Shown in pieces: positions 6,168-7,336 of a stretch of 7,336 nucleotides of DNA. The notes under the pieces are model-generated. The model did no database searches. It saw nothing but the letters and a program-made list of their open reading frames with translations, and was not told the origin of the DNA. Each line of letters opens with the position of its first letter. Within the stretch, counting starts at the first letter, position 1. The stretch is taken from contig CATXYA010000069.1 in assembly GCA_958403605.1 (NCBI GenBank), positions 1 to 7,336 on the forward strand. The letters run 5' to 3'. Source of the stretch: an uncultured Oscillospiraceae bacterium. GTDB taxonomy: Bacteria > Bacillota > Clostridia > Oscillospirales > Ruminococcaceae. The translations under genes were made by a program, and so were the position numbers.

Positions 6168-6536
6168 TTAAAAAATCGACGAAAACAGATGTTCCATCAT
6201 GTGCACCTGCTCCCGCGCCTTGGCCACCTCACTGGACAGGTCCAGCACCGTTTCCTCGTCGGCATAGGCCGCCAGCCCGTGCAGATTGACGGCGACCCCG
6301 GAGACCGTCTCCCGCTTGATGAAAAATTCAAACAGGTGGGCACGGCGGTCGAAATTTTCATTCATGACGTCGATAGCGGCGGCGGCTTTTTCAAGCTCTC
6401 CGGCGTCCGCCAGTGTCGCCACCGTGTCCAGCTCCTCTATGGTGCGTTCCACCGCAGTGTGGACGGCAATGTGGGTGCAGACGGCGCACAGCACCAAAAC
6501 CAAGAGGATCGCCCAGGCAACTCGGATGCGGCGCAT
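6168..6536 (-). CDS. DUF4363-family single-pass membrane protein
   Basis: The 122-residue product starts MRRIRVAW, then has one hydrophobic segment at about residues 8-27, followed by a largely helical, acidic and alanine-rich domain (for example ERTIEELDTVATLADAGELEKAAAAIDVMNENFDRR). Size, topology and position after a DUF421 gene fit the DUF4363 (PF14276) family, whose function is not known. The single segment is probably an uncleaved anchor with the helical domain outside the membrane. Translation is coupled to the upstream gene: its ATG shares one base with the DUF421 stop (TGATG), and AAGGAGG (GGAGG at 6548-6544, minus strand) lies 7 bases upstream inside that gene. An in-frame extension 16 codons longer has no such support. 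It ends 28 bases from the convergent TetR-family gene, with no clear terminator between. Confidence 0.82.
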   Translation of the reverse strand: MRRIRVAWAILLVLVLCAVCTHIAVHTAVERTIEELDTVATLADAGELEKAAAAIDVMNENFDRRAHLFEFFIKRETVSGVAVNLHGLAAYADEETVLDLSSEVAKAREQVHMMEHLFSSIF

Positions 6537-7213
6537 CAGGTGGCCTCCTTTCGGATCAGCATCGTTTCTTTGGCGTCGTTGCACAGCAGCAGCAATACTT
6601 CCTGCACCGGGCAGCCCTGCCGCTCGCAGCAGGCTTTGGCCCAGGCCTTGTCCAACCCGAAGCCGCGCAGGTTGTCCTCTTCAAACAGGCCATCCACGAT
6701 GACGGGCAGGGAGGGCTGGGTCGCCTTCGGCCCGGTCAGCTTCAAATCCCGGTTGATGGGGGTGTCGGCCTCGAATTTTTTCTGCACGCTGATGCTGCCG
6801 TTGGTCTCCACCACGGCAAACGCCACGTCTGAAAGCTCGAAGATATCCTTCCCGTGCAGCGCCTCCATCAAATCGTCCACCGTGAAGCGCAGGTCTTTCA
6901 AGGTGGATTGTTCGATCCTGCCGTTGCGGATGATCACGCGCGGACTGCCCGAAACGAGCTTGGCCGCCTTGGGGCTGCGGACGCACAGCGCCGAAAGCAA
7001 AATTTCCAGCGCCACAATGGTGAACACCGGCACCAGGCTGCCGGTGATGGGCAGCTCCGGCGATTCGATGGAGATCGACGCCAGGTTCGAAATCAGAATG
7101 GGGGACACAAGCTCGGAGGGCTGCAGCTCTCCGAGCTGTTTTTTGCGCATCAGCCGCATGGCGATAATGATGAGCACATAGATGAGCAGCGTGCGCAGTA
7201 ATAAAACAAACAT
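6536..7213 (-). CDS. DUF421 (YetF-like) membrane protein
   Basis: The 225-residue product is a DUF421/YetF-family membrane protein. Hydrophobic segments lie at about residues 2-19 and 57-77, with a weaker one at 34-50. Family landmarks are RKKQLGELQPSELV (23-36), LISNLAS (40-46), the GSPRVIIRNGRI stretch (89-100), the LMEALHGKDIFELSDVAFAVVETNGSISV region (115-143), and a soluble C-terminal half with Cys195, Cys196, Cys201 and Cys211. Work on Bacillus DUF421 proteins (YetF, 2Duf) links the family to the spore inner membrane and spore heat resistance; the mechanism here is not known. ATG 7213 is the first possible start after a stop and has AGGCGGTGA (7229-7221, minus strand), one mismatch from full anti-Shine-Dalgarno complementarity, 7 bases away. 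It is the first gene of a two-gene operon with DUF4363. Confidence 0.93.
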   Translation of the reverse strand: MFVLLLRTLLIYVLIIIAMRLMRKKQLGELQPSELVSPILISNLASISIESPELPITGSLVPVFTIVALEILLSALCVRSPKAAKLVSGSPRVIIRNGRIEQSTLKDLRFTVDDLMEALHGKDIFELSDVAFAVVETNGSISVQKKFEADTPINRDLKLTGPKATQPSLPVIVDGLFEEDNLRGFGLDKAWAKACCERQGCPVQEVLLLLCNDAKETMLIRKEAT

Positions 7214-7243
7214 GATCCGGTCACCGCCTTTTCGATTCGGTAA

Positions 7244-7273
7244 GAATATGGCCCGGTTTGACTAATGCCATAC
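7244..7273 (-). promoter_or_regulatory. candidate forespore (sigma-G/sigma-F) promoter for the DUF421-DUF4363 operon
   Basis: On the minus strand, GTATG (7273-7269) is followed by 18 bases and CATATTC (7250-7244). This matches the Bacillus sigma-G pattern GHATR-N18-CATWHTA at all but the last position. The overlapping reading GTATG-N15-GGCCATATT also fits the sigma-F style -10. A start near 7237 would leave about 24 bases containing the ribosome binding site at 7229-7221. No equally good sigma-A promoter is visible on this strand. Consensus knowledge comes from Bacillus, so its transfer to this organism is an inference. Confidence 0.45.
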
Positions 7274-7288
7274 AAGAAATGCCATACT
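7258..7288 (+). promoter_or_regulatory. possible rightward promoter at the window end
   Basis: TTGACT (7258-7263, 5 of 6 to consensus) precedes CATACT (7283-7288, 4 of 6), which carries an extended -10 TG at 7280-7281. The spacer is 19 bases, longer than ideal. If real, it would drive a gene starting at 7302 or 7308 and overlap the leftward promoter of the DUF421 operon. Confidence 0.25.
7264..7287. repeat. tandem 10-bp direct repeat AATGCCATAC
   Basis: AATGCCATAC occurs at 7264-7273 and again at 7278-7287, with starts 14 bases apart. A reverse-complement core, ATGGCA, follows at 7302-7307. The copies sit in the divergent intergenic region; the first overlaps the -35 of the candidate forespore promoter, so they could be regulator half-sites. 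Confidence 0.5.
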
Positions 7289-7301
7289 AAAAACCGTAGG
7301 G

Positions 7302-7336
7302 ATGGCAATGGAAACGCAGCTGACGGAAAGCCTTTT
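7302..7336 (+). CDS. possible start of a gene running off the window
   Basis: An open frame begins ATG 7302 (MAMETQLTESL) or ATG 7308 (METQLTESL) and has no stop before the end. AGGG (7298-7301) would suit the second start, with a 6-base spacer. It would be divergent from the DUF421 operon. Only about a dozen codons are visible, so neither coding status nor function can be judged. Confidence 0.25.
   Translation, partial: MAMETQLTESL

Noticed and set aside
6189..7181. 330-codon plus-strand open frame across the DUF4363 and DUF421 genes
   Set aside because: It spans two recognised minus-strand genes and their coupled junction, and its translation resembles no family and is rich in Ser and Arg.
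7244..7276. Plus-strand sigma-E promoter (GAATATG ... CATACAAG)
   Set aside because: The boxes look good individually, but the 18-base gap is about 3 bases longer than the sigma-E spacing I know. The minus-strand forespore reading of the same bases fits better.

Overview
The window reads as chromosomal DNA of a GC-rich, low-redundancy Bacillota genome. It most resembles a gut-type member of the Clostridia (Oscillospirales-like). That placement is an inference from a fused SecDF, NrdR, strong AGGAGG-type ribosome binding sites, a DUF421-DUF4363 pair and an interspersed repeat style I associate with gut Clostridia. It does not come from any marker search. I see no insertion sequence, CRISPR array, tRNA, rRNA or prophage gene.

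Layout. Positions 1-102 hold a possible short interspersed repeat and the terminator of an upstream gene that lies outside the window. A strong sigma-A-type promoter (144-172), with a dyad over its -35, leads into a PLP-dependent class I aminotransferase (250-1524). Thirty-six bases later comes a fused SecD-SecF translocase subunit (1561-3942), closed by a strong terminator (3955-3990). The aminotransferase and secDF are probably co-transcribed, although secDF may also have its own promoter. nrdR (4103-4570), the Zn-ribbon/ATP-cone repressor of ribonucleotide reductase genes, stands alone with its own terminator (4585-4616), which may also serve the convergent SDR gene.

Positions 4637-6139 form a divergent pair: a short-chain dehydrogenase on the minus strand and a TetR-family regulator on the plus strand. 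The 159-base gap between them carries a clean inverted repeat that spans the -10 box of the dehydrogenase promoter. This is the classic layout of a local repressor controlling its neighbour. Positions 6168-7213 form a minus-strand, translationally coupled operon: a DUF421 (YetF-like) membrane protein followed by a DUF4363 single-pass membrane protein. Its upstream sequence fits a forespore (sigma-G/sigma-F) promoter, which agrees with published links between DUF421 proteins and the spore inner membrane in Bacillus. A further plus-strand gene may begin at 7302 or 7308 and run off the end.

Most of the window is ordinary housekeeping sequence. I did not find a convincing undescribed multi-gene system. 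The points most worth checking are the forespore promoter on the DUF421-DUF4363 operon, the TetR operator, and an extra segment in the SecD half of SecDF.
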